A stretch of 64,000 nt of DNA from Antribacter soli. GTDB lineage: Bacteria > Actinomycetota > Actinomycetes > Actinomycetales > Cellulomonadaceae. The number at the start of each line of letters is the position of its first letter. Positions within the stretch are counted from its first letter, which is position 1. Under the pieces are notes generated by a model that was not told the DNA's origin, ran no database searches, and saw nothing but the letters and a program-made list of their open reading frames with translations. Shown one piece after another: positions 27,801 through 35,107 of the stretch. The translations under genes were made by a program, and so were the position numbers. Where the stretch lies: NCBI RefSeq assembly GCF_021568775.1, contig NZ_JAKGSG010000011.1, forward strand, positions 1 through 64,000, given 5' to 3'.

Positions 27801-30265
27801 GCACCGCCGCGATGGCCGACGGCGTCGTGGTCGCGTCCGGCGTGACGGGGCAGTCGGTCGTCGACCGGGTCCCGGGTGCCGGTCGCTACCACTACACGGT
27901 CGTGGCGCGGAACGCGCACGGCGCCGCGCAGCCCGCCGTCCCGGTAGCGGTCGACGTGGCCGCCGCGGTGTCGCACGGCCTGCCCGACGGCTGGCGCGAC
28001 GACCGCGTCGGCGAGACGGCCGGGTCCGCGAGCGTGGACGGTGACACCGTCGCGATCGCCGGCGCCTCCGGGGCCGGGTTCGCCGGCGGGGACGAGGCGA
28101 TCACGCAGCGCTGGAACGGCATCGGCCGCTACCAGCCCGACGGCCTGGTGCTCGCGAGCCGGCTGGTGAGCGGCAGCGTGCTGGTCTCCGCCGACCTCGG
28201 AGCCGAACCCGTGCCGGGCGCCGGCGTGACGATCCGCCAGGACGCGGCGCCGACCAGCGAGTACGTCTGGCTCGGCGCGGAGGACGGCCGGATCGTCCTG
28301 CGCACCCGGTCCCTCGACACCCGCGCCGACATCGGCCAGGGCATCCCCGGCCACAACACGGGGGGCGGCACGAGGAGCCCGTACGTCGTGCCCGGACCGA
28401 GCCTGGACGCGGGGGAGTACCGCTACGTGAAGCTCGTGCGCACGGCGCACAGCCACCAGGTGGTCGCCTACGCGTCGGCGGACGGCGTCGCGTGGACGAC
28501 CGTCGGCTCCGAGATCGTCCCGATGCTCGACGCCACCCTGGCCGGCGTCAGCCTCGCCTCCGGCGATGCGACCTTCGGGGACGTGACCGTCACGGAGCTC
28601 CCCGGGACGGCGCAGGCCCTGTGGATCGCGGAGGGCGAGCAGGGCGCCCACACGGTCCGGTGGACCAAGCCCGCCCGCGCGGTGGAGTACGACGTCTACC
28701 GGACGTCCGACGCCGCAGCCGCCGGTCGTGACCCCCAGGTCTCGCCCGAGGGCTGGGAGAAGGTGGCGACCACGCGTGCGCTGCGCCACGACGACGTCGT
28801 CCTCGCCGGAAGCCTCACGTACGCGGTGGTGGCCCGCACGGTCGACGGGACGGCGACGACGTCGACTACCTCGCGCATCGAGGCGGCCGGGATCGAGGCC
28901 GTCCTTGCCGACGCGCGGACGCTCGACGCCGGCGGCTACACGCCGAGGAGCTGGGCCGCGTTCACGGCCGAGCTCGACGCCGTGGAGGCCCTCTGGACCG
29001 GCGGCGGGGCGGACGAGGCGACTCTCGTGCAGCGGGTCTACGACGCCTACGGCCTGCTCCTGCCCGTGTTCCGGCACTCGTTCGAGCCGGACGAGCCCGA
29101 CGTCTGGCAGCTCGGCGGGCGCGCCCCCGGCACCTACAGCGCGGGCATCGCCGGCGACGGCGGGCGCACCGGCTCCCGGTCGCTGCTGTTCACCAGCACC
29201 GACACCACGGGAGACGCCGCGCACAACCTCTGGGCGACCTCGCGCAAGCAGGGCGTGTCCCCCGTGACGGCGAAGCCGGCGACGGAGTACCGCGTGTCCT
29301 TCTGGTACCAGCTCACGGACTACACGCCGGGTCTGCGCGTCGGGGCGTACGCCTTCTTCCGGTCGTACTCGGGCGGCGCCGGGGTCGGCGTCGAGCAGCG
29401 CAACTGGCTGCCCGTGTCGGCCACGACCGCACCGGGGGAGTGGGCCAGGTTCGAGCGGGTCTACACCACCGTCGACGGCGCGACCGACAACTTCGAGATC
29501 ATGATCGGCCTACGTGGTTCTGAAGGCGTGTTCCGCGTCGACGACGTCCGGGTCGAGCCGGTCGAGCCGGCGCCGCTTGCCGACCAGCTCGCCGAGGCCC
29601 GCGCGCTGCAGGCGTCTCTGTACACCCCGGAGAGCTGGGCCGCGTTCACGGCCGAGGTCGACAGGATCGAGGCGGCGGCGAACGCGGCGGGGGCGGACCT
29701 CGATGCGCTCGCGGCGGAGCTGGAGGCCGCGCGCGGGCTGCTGCTGACCGTCTGGACCCACGGGTTCGAGGCGGCCGAGGCGGACGTGTGGCAGTTCGGC
29801 GGGACCTCCGGGACGCCTGCCACGTACACCCGGCAGATCGCCACGGGCGGCGCGTTCGGCGGGGACCGGTCGCTGCTGTTCACGAGCACGGACACCAGCG
29901 GCTCCGCCGCCTACCAGCTCTGGGCGAGCTCGCGGAAGCAGGCGGGCGTCTCGCCCGTGACCGCAGAGCGGGCCACCACCTACCAGGTCTCCTTCCGGTA
30001 CCAGCTCACGGGCTACACGCCCGGCGCGGGCGTCGGCGCGTACGCGTTCTTCCGCTCCTTCCTCGGCGCCAACGGCGTCGGGACGGAGCAGCGCAACTGG
30101 TTCCCGGTGACGGCCGCCACCGCCCCGGGCGAGTGGAAGACGTTCGAGCGGACCTACACGACGGTGGACGGAGACATCGACAGCATCGAGCTCCTGCTCG
30201 GCCTGCGCGGGTCGTCCGGCACCTTCCGGGTCGACGACGTCCGCGTGGTCGAGGTGGCGGGGTGA
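24896..30265 (+). CDS. Giant secreted multimodular protein, catalytic class unknown (1789 aa)
   Basis: An exported 1789-residue protein that I cannot place in a known enzyme family. The ATG at 24896 has AGGAG 6 bases upstream. Basic residues and a hydrophobic core (~20-47) form a signal peptide ending near AGA. In order: a beta-rich region (~100-220), a long helical region (~240-680) suggestive of an alpha/alpha fold, a beta region (~700-930), fibronectin type III (~940-1024), a concanavalin-like region (~1026-1238), a second fibronectin III (~1241-1330), then a duplicated pair of FIVAR-like helical bundle plus jelly-roll carbohydrate-binding-like module (1332-1558 and 1560-1789). Such accessory modules are typical of cell-surface polysaccharide enzymes. 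Its stop overlaps the next start, and operator site 3 precedes it. Confidence 0.85.
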   Translation: MSRPVLLSTAPDQPPSRRRPRTALVGIALAVAVVVAGGPVVPPAGADTPSAAAADVPAGALDHLALGDAASEAAHGLAAAGASVISGEGGRPARVAQPTDPPSRNLTDLTFEMTVDPAEQNYLSLTLYGGDASSLKTMLLVDGEQVQYQNSGDHQALDTGTQGGLPGRFFRTTTMLPLVSTQGHDRVQVTLRTYHPSVGATAAAPSRPYYAVTTHLEPALLPQAGELDTGYAVTAQARAPIGAEEQQAKIDAYRAQQVADFDAYTAKADSAPTAVLSITRYAEELRFYAECLSQDWCPAGTPAEKRAAIDRILRSVDNYTRQYYGDVRSLASGGHQSDWGGYYAALGEVLYIAEPLLADPEIMGSDAFEAFLDQPFVTGTTDTANSIAGVDLSGGELSRREAYERVLKANYDFARSRLSYISNQVYYTYEGAWKAHEGLRIIGSEHFEGTERSHQILGETLGMRPFRGEEVLVGQDGRDLDLYHSLFYHDGTAQLTDDYLQVVMRGLAQSKLAADGTVERRLPYGEHYPIFTAAGLFRENGYVGSYGETPNYYPSWFWRLAGHPADAEIRDELLKLALRNLHARGQTRYQGTDALGNRVMTMDQVVDWRNPAYPGKVAYSTEPNTPQIFAYAGLEKYLAENADAYSGDEWQPTWEHAREATGWLQQALVDNQVFPYFDQILSKRKYDLRLTEEYAFVTGGRAEHEALGHAAAGRVLPSTELGRYTDAELATLGVDRSGTPDFAWVDIDNLFVTFRDGDTQVSGTLNFRNMGVTSSARLHARTPTAAQHAQVRTESVVTYEDTFLRPHSVEDTIIQDRYTVPGEQVLAMTGELSPVSHQPGVGPMNRDNFAVDTPFSNYPDLVTVRYGPYLIAVNTTRDEYGNAARHKVVLPDGVGGRVRDLVTGKDVKPVGGSYELKPASAVVLDVGTTADRPEPSRVLAIDTTTGAGVVGLTWGRSAGATSFDVLRGSTAAMADGVVVASGVTGQSVVDRVPGAGRYHYTVVARNAHGAAQPAVPVAVDVAAAVSHGLPDGWRDDRVGETAGSASVDGDTVAIAGASGAGFAGGDEAITQRWNGIGRYQPDGLVLASRLVSGSVLVSADLGAEPVPGAGVTIRQDAAPTSEYVWLGAEDGRIVLRTRSLDTRADIGQGIPGHNTGGGTRSPYVVPGPSLDAGEYRYVKLVRTAHSHQVVAYASADGVAWTTVGSEIVPMLDATLAGVSLASGDATFGDVTVTELPGTAQALWIAEGEQGAHTVRWTKPARAVEYDVYRTSDAAAAGRDPQVSPEGWEKVATTRALRHDDVVLAGSLTYAVVARTVDGTATTSTTSRIEAAGIEAVLADARTLDAGGYTPRSWAAFTAELDAVEALWTGGGADEATLVQRVYDAYGLLLPVFRHSFEPDEPDVWQLGGRAPGTYSAGIAGDGGRTGSRSLLFTSTDTTGDAAHNLWATSRKQGVSPVTAKPATEYRVSFWYQLTDYTPGLRVGAYAFFRSYSGGAGVGVEQRNWLPVSATTAPGEWARFERVYTTVDGATDNFEIMIGLRGSEGVFRVDDVRVEPVEPAPLADQLAEARALQASLYTPESWAAFTAEVDRIEAAANAAGADLDALAAELEAARGLLLTVWTHGFEAAEADVWQFGGTSGTPATYTRQIATGGAFGGDRSLLFTSTDTSGSAAYQLWASSRKQAGVSPVTAERATTYQVSFRYQLTGYTPGAGVGAYAFFRSFLGANGVGTEQRNWFPVTAATAPGEWKTFERTYTTVDGDIDSIELLLGLRGSSGTFRVDDVRVVEVAG

Positions 30266-32334
30266 CAGCCGACGACCGACCCCTGATCAGCATCTGGTTC
30301 GGCAACTTCTTCGAGCCGTTCTACAGCGACGCGGACGCGACCCGGGAGGGCATCGCGGACGTGGCCGGACTCGGCTTCACCACCGTGAACCTCGACTCCA
30401 AGCCGTGGGAGGACTTCTTCGCGCGGTACCGCGGCGAGGACGCGAGCCAGTACGTGGGCATGCAGGAGCTCATGATGTCCGAGGCGGCCGGGCACGGGCT
30501 GGACCACACCTGCCTGGCGCTCTACCTCTGCGGCGACAACCTCTACCCGACCATCCGGGACGTCCCTCCGGTGCGCGGCGAGGAGGCGGTCCGGCCCGAC
30601 GGCGAGCCGATGGGCACCTACAAGTACTGGTCGCCGCGGGCGCAGCGGACGATGGTCGATCACGTGCGCGGCCTGCTCGGCCTCTACGGCGACGGCATGC
30701 GGCGCAGCAGCGACGGGCGGGTCGTCATGCAGACGATGTTCGACCCCATCCCCAAACCGTCCTTCGACGCCGAGGGCAGGAGCTCGTACCTCACGTGGCT
30801 CGAGAAGCGGTACGACGGCGACCTTGCGCGGCTGGGCGAGCGGTACGGCCTGGACGCGACGTCGTTCGGGGCGCTGGCGCCCGACCAGTACTGGCTCCGG
30901 CCCGACGAGCTCGACTGGGTGGGTTGCGCGCGCCCCGCCGCGGACGACTTCGCCCGGCGGACGCCGGACTTCCACCGGTGGATCGACAACCAGACGTACC
31001 TCGCCGAGGTGATGGTCGACCACTTCGCCACGATGCAGGGCCACTGGCGCGGGCTCGAGCCCCGGATCTTCGTCGAGCCGGTCCTGCAGCAGTGGGGATA
31101 CTTCTTCAACCCGCCCGGCGCGACGGACTGGCAGACGGGTCAGCGGGCTCTCGACGTGTACCGTTGCGCCCCGTACGTGGACGGCGTGCTCTTCGTCGCC
31201 GCCCCGCTGAACGCCGAGAACCGCGCCGACGCGACGGCGCTCGGCGTCGAGGCGTCGATCCAGCGGACCGCCAACGAGCACCGGCCGTTCACGGGCGGTC
31301 TGTACCTCGGGCGGCACCTCAACGAGGACGTCTACCGAGTGGTCCCGCCCGCCGAGGCGATCGCCACCCATGTGGCGGGCGGCGCCAAGCGGCTGCACGT
31401 CTACGGGTACAGCGGCCTCGACGACGGCGGGGTCATGTTCCGCATGGACGAGGTCTTCAAGGAGTCGCTGCGCGTGGGCAACCGGTGGGCGGCGCAGGTG
31501 ATGTCCCTGCTCGACGCGCCGCGCGCCAAGGAGGTCGCGATGCTGTTCCCGGCCGAGACCAGTCTCTACGAGCCGCTCGAGGTCGACGAGGGTGGTCGCC
31601 ACCGGATGGACCTGCTCGGCTGGTACCAGCAGTTCACGGACCTCGGCTGGCACGTGGACGTGGTTCATCCTGATCAGGTCGTCCGCGGCGCCCTGGCCGG
31701 CTACCAGCACCTCGTCGTGCCCGCTAACCCGCTGTACGACCTCGGGGACAACGCGGCACTGGAGGATGCGGTGCGGGCCTTCGTGGCCGGCGGCGGGACG
31801 ATGTTCCACGGGCCCGGGTGCGAGCTGGCGCGGCGGGCGTTCGGGATCACGGAGCGCGCGGTGGACTTCGACTGCCTCGCCTGGCGGGAGAACGTCATCC
31901 CGCACGGCTGGTCCACCGTCTCCTACGACTCGGGCCGGGCGCTGGCCACGTACATCGGGTCGGGCCAGGCCGCCCTCGCGGGCACGGACGTCGGCCGGGG
32001 GACGGTCTACTCGTTCGGCTTCGAGTACGGGTACTCCTACTCCCGCCGCACCATGCCGATCGTCCCGCCGCAGTACGGCAGGAGCGAGATGCACCCCGTC
32101 GTGCTGCTCCGCCAGACGCCGGTCGAGGCGTTCGTCGGCACGTCGCCGCTCGCCCCGATGAAGCCGGTCAAGGGCGTGGAGACGGCCCGCTTCGGCGACG
32201 CGCTGGTCATGGTCAACCATCGGTCGAGCCCCGTGGACATCAGCGCCGTCCCGGCGTCTCGGGCGATCCACCAGGTGCCGTCCGCGCCGGGGACGCTCGC
32301 GGCGCACGCGGCGGTCTACCTCGAGCTGCCCTGA
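30262..32334 (+). CDS. GH42-related (GH-A clan) putative glycosidase
   Basis: A 690-residue cytosolic protein with no signal peptide. The opening ISIWFGNFFEPFYSDADA and the barrel-like first ~380 residues, then a glutamine-amidotransferase-like segment (EVAMLFPAETSLYEPLE, HLVVPANPLYDL) resembling the GH42 trimerisation domain, and a small C-terminal beta domain suggest distant GH42 kinship. I cannot assign the catalytic glutamates securely; EPFYSDAD and RIFVEPVLQQ contain candidates. The GTG at 30262 overlaps the stop of the giant secreted protein (GTGA), so the pair is translationally coupled. It probably finishes degradation of the imported fragments inside the cell. Confidence 0.78.
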   Translation: MTADDRPLISIWFGNFFEPFYSDADATREGIADVAGLGFTTVNLDSKPWEDFFARYRGEDASQYVGMQELMMSEAAGHGLDHTCLALYLCGDNLYPTIRDVPPVRGEEAVRPDGEPMGTYKYWSPRAQRTMVDHVRGLLGLYGDGMRRSSDGRVVMQTMFDPIPKPSFDAEGRSSYLTWLEKRYDGDLARLGERYGLDATSFGALAPDQYWLRPDELDWVGCARPAADDFARRTPDFHRWIDNQTYLAEVMVDHFATMQGHWRGLEPRIFVEPVLQQWGYFFNPPGATDWQTGQRALDVYRCAPYVDGVLFVAAPLNAENRADATALGVEASIQRTANEHRPFTGGLYLGRHLNEDVYRVVPPAEAIATHVAGGAKRLHVYGYSGLDDGGVMFRMDEVFKESLRVGNRWAAQVMSLLDAPRAKEVAMLFPAETSLYEPLEVDEGGRHRMDLLGWYQQFTDLGWHVDVVHPDQVVRGALAGYQHLVVPANPLYDLGDNAALEDAVRAFVAGGGTMFHGPGCELARRAFGITERAVDFDCLAWRENVIPHGWSTVSYDSGRALATYIGSGQAALAGTDVGRGTVYSFGFEYGYSYSRRTMPIVPPQYGRSEMHPVVLLRQTPVEAFVGTSPLAPMKPVKGVETARFGDALVMVNHRSSPVDISAVPASRAIHQVPSAPGTLAAHAAVYLELP

Positions 32335-32365
32335 CCGAAGGGTCGCGTTCCGTTCTACCTCGCCA

Positions 32366-32821
32366 TCACGGGCGGACGGCGAAGCCGCCGCCCCAGCCGA
32401 CCGTCTCCTGCACGGCGAGCACCATCTGCAGGAAGCCCACGGCCTCGAGCTCGCGGGCGCGCTTCAGGCTGCCTGCGTCGCCCGCCTGGACGCCGCCGGC
32501 GGTCACGACCTCGATGAGGGACTTCTTCGCGTCCGCGTCGTCGCCGGCCACGAGGACCGTCACGGGGACGCCGCCGGTCTCGCCGCTGGCGAGCGTCCCG
32601 GCGAAGTTGGTGTTGAAGGCCTTGACGACCCGCGCGCCGGGCAGCCTCGCGGCCAGCTCGGCGGTGGCCGACGAGTCGGGCGAGACGGTGAGGCTGTCGA
32701 AGGTGGCGAAGTCGACCGGGTTGCTGACGTCGACGACGACCTTGCCCGTCAGCTGGTCGCCGTAGATCGCGGCCAGCCCGTCGAGGGCCGGGTAGGGGAC
32801 GGCGAGCACGACGACGACCGG
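32366..32821 (-). pseudogene. F420-dependent NADP oxidoreductase-like gene, 5' end missing
   Basis: The last ~150 codons match the C-terminal two thirds of NADPH:F420 reductase-like proteins: VVVLAVPYPALDGL, KVVVDVSNPVDF, GARVVKAFNTNFAGTL and the ending VGWGGGFAVRP. The N-terminal GxGxxG dinucleotide fold is absent, because the sequence upstream of ~32821 becomes the opposite-strand MarR remnant. The open frame continues to 33430 but only as unrelated sequence. It is a remnant unless the junction is an assembly error. Confidence 0.75.
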
Positions 32822-33011
32822 CGGCCACATCGCGCACGTCCGCGGACTCGTGATCGACGAGCTCACGCCGGAGGAGCTGGCGGTGGTGGCCGGTGCCCTG
32901 GGCGGGGTCGTGCGGAACCTCGACCCCGACGGTCGCTTCCTGAGCGGCGCGGCCCGGACGGGGGAGGCCGACGCCGACGTCGGTGCCGACGCGGCAGGCC
33001 CAGCGGCCTGA
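32822..33011 (+). pseudogene. MarR-family regulator, C-terminal remnant
   Basis: About 62 codons ending in TGA at 33009-33011 read as the C-terminal dimerisation helices of a MarR protein (AHVRGLVIDELTPEELAVVA, then GVVRNLDPDGR). The helix-turn-helix and start are missing. It abuts head-to-head the truncated F420-type oxidoreductase, so a deletion has taken both 5' ends and the promoters that lay between them. The fragment is short and family assignment is tentative. Confidence 0.55.
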
Positions 33012-33082
33012 CCTGCGTCTCGACGCGAACATGCTGGTGCGCCGGTAGGGACCGGCCAGGACCCGTCTGGCACGCTTGCCGG

Positions 33083-33907
33083 ATGGATCTTGCGACGGGT
33101 GATCTGGGGACGGCCGCGCTGCTCGGGACGCTTGCAGTCCTCGCGCTCGTCGACTCGACGAGCTTCGGCACGCTGCTCGTCCCGGTGTGGCTGCTCATGG
33201 CGCCCGGCCGTCCCCAGGCGGGCCGGATGCTGGCGTACCTCGGCACGGTCGCGGCCTTCTACCTCGGCGTGGGCGTCGCGGTGATGCTCGGCGCGGACCT
33301 GCTGCTCGACCGCTTCGGCGACGCGCTCGAGAGCCGGCCGGCCTACGTGGTCCAGCTCGTCGTGGGCGTGGCCCTGTTCGCGGTCAGCTTCCGGTTCGAC
33401 CGCAAGCGGACCGAGGCCCGCCGGCAGCAACGGGCCGTCCAGGGCAGGCCTGGCCGGCTGTCCCGCTGGCGCGAGCGAGCGCTCGGCATCGAGAGCAGCA
33501 CGGCGGCCGGCAGGGGTTCCGGGACCGGCACGCTGCCTGGGTCGGTGCTCCCGCTCGTCGGCCTCGCGATCGGCGCGGCGTCGCTCGAGGTGGCGACGAT
33601 GCTGCCGTACCTGGCGGCCATCGGGATCCTCGCGTCCTCCGGGCTCTCCGCCACGACGTCGGTGGCGGTCCTCGCCGGATACTGCCTGGTGATGATCCTG
33701 CCGGCGGTCGTGCTCCTGGTCGCCCGGATCGGAGCGGCCCGGGCCGTGGACCCGCTGCTGCGCCGGCTCGACGGCTGGCTGACCAGGAACGCCGAGGAGA
33801 TGACCGGCTGGGTCCTCGCCGTCCTGGGCGTGCTGCTGACGCTCGACGCCGTGGGAAACCTCGGGCTGGGGACCGGCCTCCAGAACGTCACGGTCCGGAT
33901 CCCCTGA
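33083..33907 (+). CDS. GAP-family (SfLAP-like) membrane protein
   Basis: A 274-residue membrane protein with six predicted helices in two groups of three, separated by a charged, low-complexity cytosolic loop (residues ~110-155). It resembles the actinobacterial GAP/sulfolipid-addressing protein family, related to LysE-type exporters; the DSTSFGTLLVPVWLL and LEVATMLPYLAAIGIL segments are characteristic. The exported compound is not known. The ATG is at 33083. Confidence 0.8.
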   Translation: MDLATGDLGTAALLGTLAVLALVDSTSFGTLLVPVWLLMAPGRPQAGRMLAYLGTVAAFYLGVGVAVMLGADLLLDRFGDALESRPAYVVQLVVGVALFAVSFRFDRKRTEARRQQRAVQGRPGRLSRWRERALGIESSTAAGRGSGTGTLPGSVLPLVGLAIGAASLEVATMLPYLAAIGILASSGLSATTSVAVLAGYCLVMILPAVVLLVARIGAARAVDPLLRRLDGWLTRNAEEMTGWVLAVLGVLLTLDAVGNLGLGTGLQNVTVRIP

Positions 33908-33929
33908 CGGCGCGCCCGGAGGCGGGGGC

Positions 33930-34910
33930 TCAGATCCGCGCGGGCGTCTGCTTGAGCCGGGCCTCCGCCTCGCGCACCATCTCGTCGGGGTCGGCGGCGC
34001 CCGTGACGGACCACACGACGGACGAGTGGAGCGTCGGCCACGCCGACGGCGGGACGTCGCCGGACGGCTGGGCGAGGCTGTCGACGAGGTGCCGGCGCAG
34101 CCAGTCGGCGGTGGCGGCCGCCTGGATGTCGTCCGCGGGCGGGATGGTCGCCAGCACGGCGAACCTGTTGCCGTCGACGCGCCCGGCCTCGCAGCCCTGG
34201 GGCAGGGTGGCGGTGAGGCGGGCGGCGAGCTCGGCCAGGACGGAGTCGCCCACGGCCTGCCCGTACCGGGCGTTGAGGTCGGCCATGCCGCGGACGTCGA
34301 GGAGGACGATCGCCACCCGGGTCCTGCCGTTGCCGACGAGCGCGCACCGGCGGGTCAGGGAGTGCCACGTGGTGGACCGGATCTGCAGCAGGGTCAGCGG
34401 GTCGTGCGTCGAGCGCTGCGCGAGGGCACCCACGAGGGCGCGCATCAGGTCGGCCGTGCTCGCGCTGGCCCAGCGCGTCCCGTGGACGAGGACGTCGTCG
34501 TACCGGTGCTCGCCGACGCGCTCCATCGACCGCGTCGCCACGTCGGCCACGGAGGCCTGGGCGTCGACGACGAGGGGGGACCAGTCCGTGACGACCGTGA
34601 CGGGCCGGCGCTCGAGCACGGCCCGCCCGTAGCCGAGCCGTCCCGTCAACGCGCCCGTGAAGTGGGCGCGGGTGACGAGGCCGAGCCGGTTCTGGCCCTC
34701 CTCTTCCTGGACCGCGACACACGCGAGCTCGGGGCTGCGGAACATCACCTCCAGCTCGCCGACGGGCATCAAGGAGCCGACGACGAGCACCGGCCGGGCC
34801 AGGTCGGCGACCACTCCGGCGAGCTGGCGGCCGCGGGCCGCCGTGTGCTGGGCAACTTGTGCGAGTTCGTCGTGCACGTCACGAAGTGTGCGCCCGGTCG
34901 TGTCCGACAT
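33930..34910 (-). CDS. Degenerate GGDEF-domain protein
   Basis: A 326-residue cytosolic protein. The first ~160 residues are probably a sensor (CBS-like) region. The second half aligns with diguanylate cyclase domains: HDPLTLL replaces DPLTGL, LLDVRGMADLNARYG corresponds to the D-x-F-K-x-x-N-D stretch, and the signature GGDEF is replaced by VDGNRF. Without the GG(D/E)EF residues it should not make cyclic di-GMP and may bind nucleotides or act as a scaffold. It is divergent from the downstream lipoprotein gene. Confidence 0.75.
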   Translation of the reverse strand: MSDTTGRTLRDVHDELAQVAQHTAARGRQLAGVVADLARPVLVVGSLMPVGELEVMFRSPELACVAVQEEEGQNRLGLVTRAHFTGALTGRLGYGRAVLERRPVTVVTDWSPLVVDAQASVADVATRSMERVGEHRYDDVLVHGTRWASASTADLMRALVGALAQRSTHDPLTLLQIRSTTWHSLTRRCALVGNGRTRVAIVLLDVRGMADLNARYGQAVGDSVLAELAARLTATLPQGCEAGRVDGNRFAVLATIPPADDIQAAATADWLRRHLVDSLAQPSGDVPPSAWPTLHSSVVWSVTGAADPDEMVREAEARLKQTPARI

Positions 34911-35107
34911 TTCCGATCGAAGCGTTCTGCTTGGGCAGATTTCGCTTGTTGTTCACCCAGAGGTCACCGTGCGGCCTTCTGGCGACCCGGATCGGCCCGC
35001 GGGCGTCTCTGCACCGGCGCTTCGGGGCCCACCCGTTCTGCGGTCCCCGGTACGCGTCCTGACCTGCGCGTTTCATGTCCTTGCGCGGATGCGGGAGGAT
35101 GTCACCC

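Noticed and set aside
32822-33430. Long N-terminal extension of the F420-type oxidoreductase on the minus strand
   Set aside because: The frame is open but upstream of about 32821 it is the reverse of the MarR remnant and the GAP-family gene; composition is not protein-like.
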